Below are positions 16,495 through 24,766 of a DNA stretch of 64,000 nucleotides, piece after piece; positions within the stretch are counted from its first letter, which is position 1, and every line of letters starts with the position of its first letter. A model generated the notes under the pieces. It was not told the origin of the DNA. It searched no databases and saw nothing but the letters and a program-made list of their open reading frames with translations. This DNA comes from Acrocarpospora pleiomorpha. Lineage in GTDB: Bacteria > Actinomycetota > Actinomycetes > Streptosporangiales > Streptosporangiaceae. A program made the translations under genes and the position numbers. The DNA lies in contig NZ_BLAF01000029.1 in the NCBI RefSeq assembly GCF_009687885.1, forward strand, positions 44,619 to 108,618. Reading direction: 5' to 3'.

Positions 16495-18057
16495 TTAAAC
16501 TACCGCCGATTCCCGCTCCACGTCAGTGGCGTGGGCCGGGACGTACTTCGCGCTCTTGCCCGGCATCCAGCGGGCGACCACGAGCGCGCCGATCAGGGCG
16601 ACCAGGGCCGAACCCGCCGCCGCCCAGTGAATGCCGGTGACGAACGCGTCGTTGGCCGCGTCCATCAGCGCCGCGCCCTGCGCGCCCATGCGCTCGGTCA
16701 CGGCGGCGGCCCCGGCGATCGACTCGGTCACCGCGTGAGCGGCCTCCGGCGGCAAGCCGGTGACCTGGCCCTCCATGTTCCCCCGGTAGCTGGCCGAGAG
16801 CGCGGCGCCCAGCACGGCGATGCCGAGCGTGCCACCGACCTGGCGGACCACGTTGCTCATCGAGGAGCCTACCCCGGCCTTCTCCCGTGGCAGCGCGTTC
16901 ATGATCGCCGTGGTCGAGGTGGGCAGGATGTTGGCCATCGCCGCGCCCTGCACGAACCCGAGCACCAGCAGGATCCACAGCGGCGTGTCCGCCTCGGCGA
17001 ACACGTAGCCGGCCAGCGCGACGGCGATCACCAGCATCGAGACGGTGCCGACCGCCCTGGCGCCGAACCGCTCCACCACCCGGGCGCTCTGCGGCGAGAA
17101 CAGCAGCTGCGCCACCGCGAACGGCAGCACCAGCGCGCCCGACTGCAGCGGCGAGAAGCCGCGGACGATCTGCCAGTAGAACGCCAGGAAGAACAGCACG
17201 CCCATGGCCGCGAAGAACACCAGGCCGACGGTGATGATCGCGGTGGAGAAGCCCGCGTTGCGGAAGTTGCGCACGTCGAAGGCCGGGTGGTCGATGCGGC
17301 TCTCGTACCAGACGAAGGCGGCCAGGATGGCCAGGCCGATCGCGGACGGCACGATGACCGTGACGTCGGCGGCGGTGCCCAGCTCGGTGATCCTGACGAT
17401 GCCGTAGACCAGGGCGACCAGGCCCAGGATGGACAGCAGCACGCCGACCGGGTCGAGCGCGGCCCGGTGCGGGTCCTTGGAGTCGGGCACCAGCGAGGCG
17501 ATCAGCACGATCGCGAGCAGCACGATCGGCACGTTGATCAGGAAGACCGAGCCCCACCAGAAGTGTTCGAGCAGCAGGCCGCCGGTGATCGGGCCGATCG
17601 CGACGGCGATGCCGACGCCGCCCGCCCAGACGCCGATCGCCCGGCCGCGCTCGTGGAGCGGGAAGACGTTGGAGATGATCGCCAGGGTGGCGGGCATGAT
17701 CGCCGCGCCGCCGATGCCCATCAGGGCTCTGGCCACGATCAGCTGCATCGGATCCTGGGCGTACGCGCTGGCCAGCGAGGCCAGGCCGAACAGGATCATG
17801 CCGATCAGCAGCATGCGCTTACGCCCGTAGCGGTCGCCGAGCACGCCGAAGGTGAACAGCAGTCCCGCGAACACGAGCGTGTAGGAGTTCATGGCCCACT
17901 CCAGCTCGCCCTGGGTGGCGCCCAGGCCGTGGACCGGGTCGGCGATCGTCTTGATCGCCACGTTCAGGATGGTGTTGTCGAGCACCACCGCGAGCAGGCT
18001 GAACACCATCACGCCGAGGATCTGCCAGCGGCGCGGGTGACCAGAGTCTGGTTCCAC
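16495..18057 (-). CDS. DHA2 (EmrB/QacA-type) 14-TM drug:H+ antiporter
   Basis: About 520 aa with 14 predicted helices. Visible motifs: D/TM1 VLDNTILNVA, motif A GDRYGRKRML, motif C-like GVGIAVAIGPITGGLL, plus the extra central helix pair of 14-TM family members. GTG 18057 is chosen because GGGGGGA lies about 6 nt upstream; the longer TTG start would overlap this site. It exports drugs or toxic metabolites using the proton gradient. It is followed by its probable TetR repressor and preceded by three copies of TACGATACG. Confidence 0.9.
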   Translation of the reverse strand: MEPDSGHPRRWQILGVMVFSLLAVVLDNTILNVAIKTIADPVHGLGATQGELEWAMNSYTLVFAGLLFTFGVLGDRYGRKRMLLIGMILFGLASLASAYAQDPMQLIVARALMGIGGAAIMPATLAIISNVFPLHERGRAIGVWAGGVGIAVAIGPITGGLLLEHFWWGSVFLINVPIVLLAIVLIASLVPDSKDPHRAALDPVGVLLSILGLVALVYGIVRITELGTAADVTVIVPSAIGLAILAAFVWYESRIDHPAFDVRNFRNAGFSTAIITVGLVFFAAMGVLFFLAFYWQIVRGFSPLQSGALVLPFAVAQLLFSPQSARVVERFGARAVGTVSMLVIAVALAGYVFAEADTPLWILLVLGFVQGAAMANILPTSTTAIMNALPREKAGVGSSMSNVVRQVGGTLGIAVLGAALSASYRGNMEGQVTGLPPEAAHAVTESIAGAAAVTERMGAQGAALMDAANDAFVTGIHWAAAGSALVALIGALVVARWMPGKSAKYVPAHATDVERESAVV

Positions 18058-18073
18058 GATATTTCCCCCCAAA

Positions 18074-18126
18074 TACGATACGATCTAGTTTCGCAACGCC
18101 ACCGTATCGTATGGCTTTACGATACG
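18074..18126. promoter_or_regulatory. Triple TACGATACG operator region
   Basis: TACGATACG occurs at 18074-18082 and 18118-18126, with the complement CGTATCGTA at 18103-18111. The last two form a perfect 9-bp inverted repeat with a 6-bp spacer (18103-18126). It is AT-rich and lies directly upstream of the efflux gene, as expected for TetR dimers. The link to the adjacent TetR is inferred. Confidence 0.65.
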
Positions 18127-18172
18127 CAACGGTCCCGTAAAGCAATCCTCAAGGGCGGGTCATTCCCCTAGA

Positions 18173-19354
18173 TCACACAAGCACCGGCTCGGGCGCCTTC
18201 CGCCAGATCGGAGCGGCCGCGGCGACCACGGCCAGGCCGATCAGTCCCGCCCCGGCGAACGCCCAGTCCGGACCTGCCCCGTCGATGATGGCTCCGGCGA
18301 TCGGGCCCGCGACGGCGATGCCGGTGGTCAGGAAGGTGCCGTGCAGGCCCATCACCTCGCCGCGCACCGCCGTGGGCGCCCACCTGTTGACCATGTCGAC
18401 GGTGGCGGACTGGGAGGGCGCGCAGAGCAGGCCGCTGGGGATGAGCGCCAGGCAGAGCCACCACCAGCCGCCGCCCGCCAGCCCGACCGGAATCGTCAGC
18501 GCGCTGAGCGTGGCGATCATGGCCAGCGGCGAGAAGCCGCGCGAAAGGCCGCCGTAGACGAACCCGCCGACCAGCGAGGAGAGGCACCAGATGCTGATGA
18601 CCGGGCCGATCCAGCCGGTGGCGCCGCTGTCCTCCAGCGTCGCCACGATGGCGAGGTCGGTGGAGGTCAGCACGAAACAGAGCGTGGACCCCATCACCAG
18701 CACGGTGAGCAGCCGGGGCGTCAGCCACTGCCGCCGGGGAACGTGCTCGCCGGTCTCGGCCGCGAGCTCGGCGGCTGACCGGGTGGGCGGATTCAGCGCG
18801 AATAACGCCAGGCCCGCGCCGAGGAAGCCGACCCCGATCACCGCCATCGCGGTGGTGCTGGACAGCGCGCTCACCCCGGCGGCCGCCACCGCCGGGCCGA
18901 TCATGAACGACGTCTCGGTGGCCATCGAGTCCAGCGCGAACCCGGTCCGATGGCTCTCAACGGGCACCATCGCCGCCAGGCACTGCCGGATCACCCCGAA
19001 CACCGGCAACATCAGCAGCCCGCTCACCCCCGCCAGGACCAGCAGCGCCGGGTACGGCAACGCCCACGCGCTCACCCAGAACAGGAACTGCGCCAGCATG
19101 GTGACCACCACCACCGGCCGCACCCCGCGCCGGTCGATGAACCGGCCCGTGATGGGCGAGCCCAGCGCCATGCCGATCGTGGCCGAGGCGCCGACCAGTC
19201 CGGCCTGGGTCCAGGTCATCCCGAGCGACTTCACCGTGTGCAACGTCAGCACCAGGCTGGTAGCTGTGTGCGGGATCCGGGCGAGGAGTCCGACTACGAG
19301 CAGGTTCCGCACGCCGGGCTCAGCCAGGACCCGACGGTAAGGTTCAATTTCCAT
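18173..19354 (-). CDS. MFS transporter (12 TM)
   Basis: 393 aa with about 12 hydrophobic helices and a degenerate motif A (GRFIDRRGVRP). It resembles the small actinobacterial MFS group annotated as sugar or drug efflux. The start ATG 19354 has GGAGGT about 12 nt upstream. It is on the same strand as the DHA2/TetR pair but starts over 1 kb upstream and is separated from the DHA2 start by 115 bp carrying the operator repeats, so it is probably an independent unit. Substrate unknown. Confidence 0.8.
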   Translation of the reverse strand: MEIEPYRRVLAEPGVRNLLVVGLLARIPHTATSLVLTLHTVKSLGMTWTQAGLVGASATIGMALGSPITGRFIDRRGVRPVVVVTMLAQFLFWVSAWALPYPALLVLAGVSGLLMLPVFGVIRQCLAAMVPVESHRTGFALDSMATETSFMIGPAVAAAGVSALSSTTAMAVIGVGFLGAGLALFALNPPTRSAAELAAETGEHVPRRQWLTPRLLTVLVMGSTLCFVLTSTDLAIVATLEDSGATGWIGPVISIWCLSSLVGGFVYGGLSRGFSPLAMIATLSALTIPVGLAGGGWWWLCLALIPSGLLCAPSQSATVDMVNRWAPTAVRGEVMGLHGTFLTTGIAVAGPIAGAIIDGAGPDWAFAGAGLIGLAVVAAAAPIWRKAPEPVLV

Positions 19355-19512
19355 TTTTGCGACTTACCTCCGCATGGCATTGTGCCCTGCGGCACCGACA
19401 GGTTCGCCACTGGATTACCGGGGCGGCGTGGGGTGTTCCCACCTGGTGACGGCATGCAATGATCTGACTGTCCGGGGACGCCACTGGGGCGCCACGAGAC
19501 CTGGAGGTAGCC

Positions 19513-20352
19513 ATGTCCTCTGCTAGTTCTGTCAGTGCGCTCTATGGCGGGAACGCCGGGCGCAGGGTCACCGTCCGCGATATCGGCGCCGCCAAGGCGC
19601 GGCACGAGCGCTGGCCGATGGTCACCGCGTACGACGCGATGACCGCGCGGGTCTTCGACGAGGCGGGCATCCCCGTCATGCTCGTCGGCGACTCGGCCGC
19701 GATGGTGGTCTTCGGTTACGACTCGACGCTCCCGGTGACCGTCGACGACCTCATCTCCCTCACGGCCGCCGTCGTCCGGGGCTCCTCCCGGGCCATGGTC
19801 GTGGCCGATCTCCCGTTCGGCTCCTACCAGGCCTCACCCCAGCAGGCCCTGGAGTCGGCGACCCGGTTCATGAAGGAAGCCGGAGCCCACGCCGTCAAAC
19901 TGGAGGGCGGCACCCGGGTTCTCCCCCAGATCGAAACCCTCGTCTCGGCCGGCATCCCCGTCATGGGCCACCTCGGCCTCACCCCCCAGTCGGTGAACGT
20001 CTTCGGTGGGTATCGGGTGCAGGGCCGCGGCCAGTCGGGCGAGGAGCTGATGGCGGACGCCAAGGCTCTCGAGCACGCGGGTGCCTTCTCGCTCGTCCTC
20101 GAGTGTGTTCCCACCGACCTGGCCAACCGCGTCACCACTGCCCTCTCCATCCCCACCATCGGGATCGGCGCGGGCCCGGGCACGGACGCGCAGGTTCTCG
20201 TCTGGCAGGACCTCATGGGCCTGACCGAGCACCCCGCGAAGTTCGTCAAGAAGTACGCGGACCTGGCGGGCGAGATGCACCGCGCGGTCCGCACCTTCGC
20301 CGACGAGGTGGTCACCGGCGCGTTCCCCACCGCCGAACACAGCTACAGCTGA
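19513..20352 (+). CDS. panB: 3-methyl-2-oxobutanoate hydroxymethyltransferase
   Basis: 279 aa, full length. It catalyses the first committed step of pantothenate/CoA synthesis, transferring a hydroxymethyl group from 5,10-methylene-THF to alpha-ketoisovalerate to give ketopantoate. Diagnostic segments: MVTAYDAMTARVFDEAGIPVMLVGDSAAMVVFGYDSTLPVT (Mg-binding Asp), VVADLPFGSYQ, AVKLEGG (catalytic Glu), GHLGLTPQS, and IPTIGIGAGPGTDAQVLVWQDLMG. GGAGGT lies 8-9 nt before ATG 19513. The remaining pan genes are not in the window. A strong hairpin follows the stop. Confidence 0.97.
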   Translation: MSSASSVSALYGGNAGRRVTVRDIGAAKARHERWPMVTAYDAMTARVFDEAGIPVMLVGDSAAMVVFGYDSTLPVTVDDLISLTAAVVRGSSRAMVVADLPFGSYQASPQQALESATRFMKEAGAHAVKLEGGTRVLPQIETLVSAGIPVMGHLGLTPQSVNVFGGYRVQGRGQSGEELMADAKALEHAGAFSLVLECVPTDLANRVTTALSIPTIGIGAGPGTDAQVLVWQDLMGLTEHPAKFVKKYADLAGEMHRAVRTFADEVVTGAFPTAEHSYS

Positions 20353-20361
20353 ACAAGCGGC

Positions 20362-20392
20362 GCCGTGGCCCGGGCCACCTCCGGGCCACGGC
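20362..20392. terminator. 11-bp perfect GC hairpin, bidirectional terminator
   Basis: GCCGTGGCCCG (20362-20372), 9-nt loop, CGGGCCACGGC (20382-20392). It sits exactly between the stops of convergent panB (20352) and the hydrolase (20393) and is probably shared by both. Confidence 0.8.
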
Positions 20393-21088
20393 CTACTGCG
20401 ACGCGCTGATCAGCCACTCCGCGATCTCGCCCGGGGCGACGACCTGGTGAAGGTGCTCACCCGGAATGCGCGTGACCGGCCACCCACGCTCGTCAGCCTC
20501 CTTGGCGACCCTCGCATAGGGTTCGCCGAACCACAGGTACGCGCCGCGCACATGATCCCACTTGGCCGGTACAGGAATCTCCTGGTCGTAGTACGCCAGC
20601 GGAAGCCGCGGCTGCTCAGCCACGATCTGGCGGCGAGCCGCCTCATCGGGCACCAGTTCTGCGACCGCCTCCTCCGGCCACCAATCCGTCCAGCGCGGCA
20701 GGATGCCGTCCGGATCGGCCATCGAACCAAGGAAGACCAGGTGCTCCGGCTCGGCCGCCCGGGTGGAGCCCCTCCGGGGTGGCAGGGCCGCGTCCACGAA
20801 CAGGCAGATCGTGATCTGCCCGCGCAGGGCCTCCACCACCAGGGGCACGAACAGGCCCGCGTTGCTGTGCGCCACGATCGCCAGCGGCCCGAGCGGCGCC
20901 GACGCCACCACCTCGTCCACCACCCTCGGCCAGTACGGCGGAGCCCCCACCCCGACATCGACCAGCGAGGGCACGACCGCCGCCCGCCCCCGGGCGCGTA
21001 ACGCGGCGGCGACCGGCGTCCACGTCGAAGGCCCGACGGAGGGACTGTGCACCAGCACGAAGGTCGCGTCCATTACCCCAGCATTCAC
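20393..21088 (-). CDS. Alpha/beta hydrolase family protein
   Basis: 231 aa, single alpha/beta hydrolase domain without a signal peptide. The nucleophile elbow reads IVAHSNAGLF, with Ala in place of Gly before His-Ser, but the Ser is conserved. Family-typical oxyanion region FVLVHSPSVGPSTW and C-terminal His in GEHLHQVV are present. GTG 21088 is preferred because GAGGGA lies about 9 nt upstream. It resembles the small actinobacterial hydrolases of esterase type. Substrate unknown. Confidence 0.75.
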   Translation of the reverse strand: MNAGVMDATFVLVHSPSVGPSTWTPVAAALRARGRAAVVPSLVDVGVGAPPYWPRVVDEVVASAPLGPLAIVAHSNAGLFVPLVVEALRGQITICLFVDAALPPRRGSTRAAEPEHLVFLGSMADPDGILPRWTDWWPEEAVAELVPDEAARRQIVAEQPRLPLAYYDQEIPVPAKWDHVRGAYLWFGEPYARVAKEADERGWPVTRIPGEHLHQVVAPGEIAEWLISASQ

Positions 21089-21222
21089 CCGAGATCGTCC
21101 CTCTAGGGCGGACGTCCTCTTAGCGCGAACGAAGAGGCACCGGCTTACACGGAACGAACAAGATCACCGCTAGCGTTGCGCACCGAATCGGCTACGTATC
21201 GTATAAGCGGAAGGTAAAATCC

Positions 21223-22044
21223 GTGTTTGACAGCAAGCGTTTAGCCGTCCTCGGCATGGGGCTGACCCTGGCGCTCGTGACCGCCTGCAGCGGCTCCGAC
21301 GCGACTGCCCCGGTCGCGGCCGAGTCCGGCGCACCCTCGTCGGTGCCGCCCTCGGAGGTCCCGTCAGCGGTCCCGTCGGAGCTCTCGGACGAGAGCCCCG
21401 CGCCGCCGGTCAACCCGGCCAAGGCCACCTGCGACTACCGCAAGGACGACACCGGGAGCCCGGCCAAGTTCGTCGGCTTCCCGGCCAAGAAGCCCACCAA
21501 GGCCGCGTTGAACGCCAAGACCATGACGATGCGCACCAACCACGGTGACATCGTGATCGAGCTCACCCCGAACACGCCGTGCACGGTGAACTCCTTCGCG
21601 TTCCTGGCCGACAAAAAATACTTCGACGACACCGTCTGCCATCGCCTGGTCACCGCCGAGACCAACGGCGTGGACATGCTCCAGTGCGGCGACCCGCAGG
21701 CCAAGGGCGACGGGAAGAACCCGACCGACGGCACCGGCGGGCCCGGCTACCTGTTCCCGGATGAGAACCTCGGCCCGCAGTACGTGCGCGGCGTGGTCTT
21801 CATGGCGCAGGGCGGGGACGCGGCCAACTCCAACGGCAGCCAGTTCGCGATCTCCACCGCGAACGAGACCGCGCAGCTGCCCGCCGCCTACACGCCGTTC
21901 GGCGTGGTCGTGAAGGGCATGGAGATCATCGACAAGATCGTCGCTGGAGGCGTGCAGACCACCCAGGACGACATCCTCAGCGACGAGGGCGGCTCCAACG
22001 CGCCGAAGATCCCCGTCAAGATCTCCACGATCGTGCTCAAGTAG
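21223..22044 (+). CDS. Lipoprotein peptidyl-prolyl isomerase (cyclophilin)
   Basis: 273 aa. A lipobox LVTAC (about 18-22) follows a short signal peptide, so the mature protein should be lipid-anchored outside the membrane. A low-complexity Ser/Pro/Glu spacer (about 25-65) leads to a cyclophilin domain (about 95-273) with TNHGDIVIEL, the catalytic-Arg segment VCHRLVT, FMAQGGDAANSNGSQFAIS and TPFGVVVKGMEIIDKI. It assists folding of exported proteins. The start is GTG, with GGAAGG at 21209-21214. A CGTATCGTA half-site like the TetR operator occurs at 21195-21203. Confidence 0.92.
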   Translation: MFDSKRLAVLGMGLTLALVTACSGSDATAPVAAESGAPSSVPPSEVPSAVPSELSDESPAPPVNPAKATCDYRKDDTGSPAKFVGFPAKKPTKAALNAKTMTMRTNHGDIVIELTPNTPCTVNSFAFLADKKYFDDTVCHRLVTAETNGVDMLQCGDPQAKGDGKNPTDGTGGPGYLFPDENLGPQYVRGVVFMAQGGDAANSNGSQFAISTANETAQLPAAYTPFGVVVKGMEIIDKIVAGGVQTTQDDILSDEGGSNAPKIPVKISTIVLK

Positions 22045-22047
22045 CGC

Positions 22048-23493
22048 TCACACGACCAAGGGGTGGAGCGAGGCGCGGCGGCGGGTGCCGTCGTACTCGG
22101 CCCAGGCGGCGGCGAGCCGGGCGACCGATTCGGTGAGTTCGGCCTCCGGGTGCACGAACGGCAGCCGCAGGCGGTCCACGTGCTCGCCCGCCGGGTCGAA
22201 GGACGGGCCGGGCGGGACGGCGACGCCGTGGCGGGCGGTCAGCTGGGCCAAGGCGCCGGCGTCGCCGCGCGGGAGCCGTACCCACAGGGTCTGGCCGCCC
22301 AGAGCGGGCTGGTGGGACCAGGAGGGAAGCCGAGTGGCGAGCTGGGCGCGCAGGTGGTCGTGGCGGTGTTTGAGGGTGGCCACGCGGGCTTGGCGTATCT
22401 CGTCCAGGCGGCGCAGGAGAGCGATGGCGGCGAGCTGGGCGAGGACGTCACCGCCCAGGTCGTGGATGGCGCGCAGGCGGGCCAGCCGGGAGATGACGGG
22501 GGTGGCGGCACGGATCCAGCCAACCCGGATGCCGCCCCAGATCAGTTTGCTGAGGGAGGCGACCGTGATGAGGTGCTCGCCCTTGACGTACGCGGCGAGA
22601 GGGAACGGGAGCTCGTCGTCGAAGCAGAGCTCGGCGGGGACCTCGTCGTCGATCACCGGGACGTCGGCGGCGGCCGCCCAGCCGGCCAGGCGGCGCCGGG
22701 CCAGCGGGGGCATGATCAGGCCGGTCGGGTTGTGGGCGGTCGGGATCACGTACGCGAGGGCGGGCTTGCCCACCTCCGGCTCGCGCGGGGACAGCACACC
22801 CCGGTCGTGGGCTTCGGCCAGGTCGCAGGGGGAGAGCAGGGCCCCGGCGTCGCGGAAGATCTCGATGGCGCTCGGGTAGGTCGGGCTCTCGATCCTGACC
22901 GTGTCCCCCGGCGCCACCAGCAGCGCGGTGATCAGCGAGATGGCCTGCTGGCCGCCGTTGGTGACCAGGATCTGGTCCGGGCCGGTGGGCAGGCCGCGGC
23001 GGCTGTAGTACTCCGCCAGCGCCCGCCGCAGATCCGGATATCCAGCCGGATGGTAGCCAATATCGTGGCGAACCCCGCTCAACCGCGTGACCGCCTCCTG
23101 GTACGCCTCGATCAGCTCGGGCGGCGGCTCGATCGGCGCGGCACAGGTCAGCAGCGTCACCCCGTCCGGCGGGTCGAGCACGTGCAGCAGCAGCGGGTTC
23201 GACACCCCGTCCGCCGCCCGGGTGGCGGGCAGCTCCGCCTCGGCGACCCTGGTTCCGCTGCCCTGCCGCCGGATCACCCGCCCTTCCTGCTGCAGCAGGT
23301 CGTAGGCCGCCACGACCGTCCCCCTGCCGACGGCCAGCCGCCGCGCCAGCACCCGGTCGGGCGGCAACGCCGACCCCGGCGGCAGCAGCCCGTCGTCGAT
23401 CAGCGCCCGCAGCCGGATCGCCAGCAGCAGATACAGCGGCCCTCGCCCGGACGCCCAGCGCCCCAGCCACCCGATCAACCGCTCGACGTCCAT
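22048..23493 (-). CDS. MocR-family (GntR-aminotransferase) regulator
   Basis: 481 aa. The N-terminal GntR winged helix (about 20-85; LYLLLAIRLRALIDDGLLPPGSALPPDRVLARRLAVGRGTVVAAYDLLQQEGRVIRRQGSGTRV) is fused to a fold-type I aminotransferase domain, with PLP Lys in SLSKLIWGGIRVGW and PTAHNPTG. ATG 23493 is taken because GGAGGG precedes it; upstream in-frame ATGs would run into the divergent promoter. MocR proteins sense PLP adducts and control vitamin B6, GABA or amino-acid genes. It is divergent from two PLP enzymes with 90 bp between starts, so these are the likely targets. Confidence 0.92.
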   Translation of the reverse strand: MDVERLIGWLGRWASGRGPLYLLLAIRLRALIDDGLLPPGSALPPDRVLARRLAVGRGTVVAAYDLLQQEGRVIRRQGSGTRVAEAELPATRAADGVSNPLLLHVLDPPDGVTLLTCAAPIEPPPELIEAYQEAVTRLSGVRHDIGYHPAGYPDLRRALAEYYSRRGLPTGPDQILVTNGGQQAISLITALLVAPGDTVRIESPTYPSAIEIFRDAGALLSPCDLAEAHDRGVLSPREPEVGKPALAYVIPTAHNPTGLIMPPLARRRLAGWAAAADVPVIDDEVPAELCFDDELPFPLAAYVKGEHLITVASLSKLIWGGIRVGWIRAATPVISRLARLRAIHDLGGDVLAQLAAIALLRRLDEIRQARVATLKHRHDHLRAQLATRLPSWSHQPALGGQTLWVRLPRGDAGALAQLTARHGVAVPPGPSFDPAGEHVDRLRLPFVHPEAELTESVARLAAAWAEYDGTRRRASLHPLVV

Positions 23494-23506
23494 CCGCGCA
23501 CTCCCT

Positions 23507-23544
23507 CCATTGGCTCGAGAAGCGGACCAATTCGGAGCCATTGG
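23507..23544. promoter_or_regulatory. ATTGG/CCAAT repeats in the MocR divergent promoter
   Basis: CCATTGGCTC (23507-23516) and its near-complement GAGCCATTGG (23535-23544, one mismatch) surround a further CCAAT at 23527-23531. Pairs of such sites are typical for MocR dimers (family knowledge). Function inferred from position. Confidence 0.5.
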
Positions 23545-23583
23545 ATCTGACATCGGGCGGAGTTTCAAGTAATCCTTGGCGTT

Positions 23584-24756
23584 ATGAGTGCTTTTCGACC
23601 GGAAACGCGGCTTGTTCACCTGCCGAAGCCGGTGCTGACCGGGAGTTCGCCGATCTCAGTGCCGATCTACCAGACGTCGGGGTTCGAGTTCGAGGACCCC
23701 GCGGTGTTCGCGGACGGGATGACCCGCCCGGACGGCGCGTTCGTCTACGCGCGCTACTCCAACCCGACCGTACGGTCCCTGGAGGACGCCGTCGCCGGCC
23801 TCGAAGGAGGCGTGGCGGCGGTGGCCGCGGCCTCCGGGATGGGCGCGATCAACATGGTGCTGCTCGGGTTACTGCAACCGGGCGACCACGTCATCGCGCA
23901 GCACGCGCTCTACGGCGGCACCGCGCACATGCTCGACGATCTCGTCGAGCGGTTCGGCATCCAGGTCAGCCACGTGCCGGAACACGACCCGGCGGCGGTC
24001 CGCGCGGCCATCCGGCCGCAGACCAAGCTGCTCTACCTGGAGACCATCGCCAACCCGATGACCCAGGTCGCGGACCTGCCCGCGATGTGCGCCGCCGCGC
24101 GCGAGGCGGGCATCCTCACGGCGGTGGACAACACCTTCGCCTCACCGGTCCTGTGCCGCCCGATCGAGCACGGCGCCGACATCGTCCTGCACTCGACCAC
24201 CAAATACCTGAGCGGCCACGCCGACATCATCGGCGGCCTGGCGGTCTTCGCCGACGACGCGCTCTACCGGAAGGTCTGGTCCTACTCCTGCGCTCTCGGC
24301 GCCACCCCCGACCCGTTCGCGGCCTGGCTGACCCTGCGCGGCATGCAGACGCTCGCGCTGCGGATGGAACGCCACTGCGCCAACGCCCGCGTGCTGGCCA
24401 CCCGCCTGGCCGGTCACCCGGCGGTCGCCGCCGTGCACTGGCCCGGCCTGGCGAGCCACCCCTCCCACGAGATCGCCGCCAAACTCCTCCCCGACTTCAG
24501 CGGCGTGTTCTCCTTCGACCTGCTCGGCGGGCGCGCGGCCGGCGAGAAATTCATGAGCTCGGTACGGCTCGCGCTCCTCGCCCCTTCCCTGGGCGGCGTC
24601 GAGACCCTGATCCTCCACCCCGCCAGCACCTCCCACCGCCACCTGGACGAGTCGCAGCTGGCCCAGGCGGGGATCGGCGCGGGAACCGTCCGCGTGGCGG
24701 TCGGCATCGAGCACGCCGAGGACCTCTGGGCCGACATCGCCCAAGCCCTGGACTAG
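23584..24756 (+). CDS. Cys/Met metabolism PLP enzyme (cystathionine gamma-lyase/synthase type)
   Basis: 390 aa, full length for the gamma-family PLP enzymes. PLP Lys is K207 in HSTTKYLSGH. Other motifs: YARYSNPTVRSLEDAVAGLEGG, SGMGAINMVLL, ALYGGTAHM, YLETIANPMTQVADL and VDNTFASPVLCRPIEHGAD. The position that is Cys in classic methionine gamma-lyases is Gly here (LYGGT), which favours a cystathionine lyase/synthase-type reaction. It is divergent from MocR and 10 bp before the dehydratase gene. The two genes together suggest catabolism of a sulfur or hydroxy amino acid to a 2-keto acid. Confidence 0.88.
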   Translation: MSAFRPETRLVHLPKPVLTGSSPISVPIYQTSGFEFEDPAVFADGMTRPDGAFVYARYSNPTVRSLEDAVAGLEGGVAAVAAASGMGAINMVLLGLLQPGDHVIAQHALYGGTAHMLDDLVERFGIQVSHVPEHDPAAVRAAIRPQTKLLYLETIANPMTQVADLPAMCAAAREAGILTAVDNTFASPVLCRPIEHGADIVLHSTTKYLSGHADIIGGLAVFADDALYRKVWSYSCALGATPDPFAAWLTLRGMQTLALRMERHCANARVLATRLAGHPAVAAVHWPGLASHPSHEIAAKLLPDFSGVFSFDLLGGRAAGEKFMSSVRLALLAPSLGGVETLILHPASTSHRHLDESQLAQAGIGAGTVRVAVGIEHAEDLWADIAQALD

Positions 24757-24766
24757 AGTTCCCCGG

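Noticed and set aside
18135..18172. Terminator between the two MFS genes
   Set aside because: No stem longer than 5 bp is visible.
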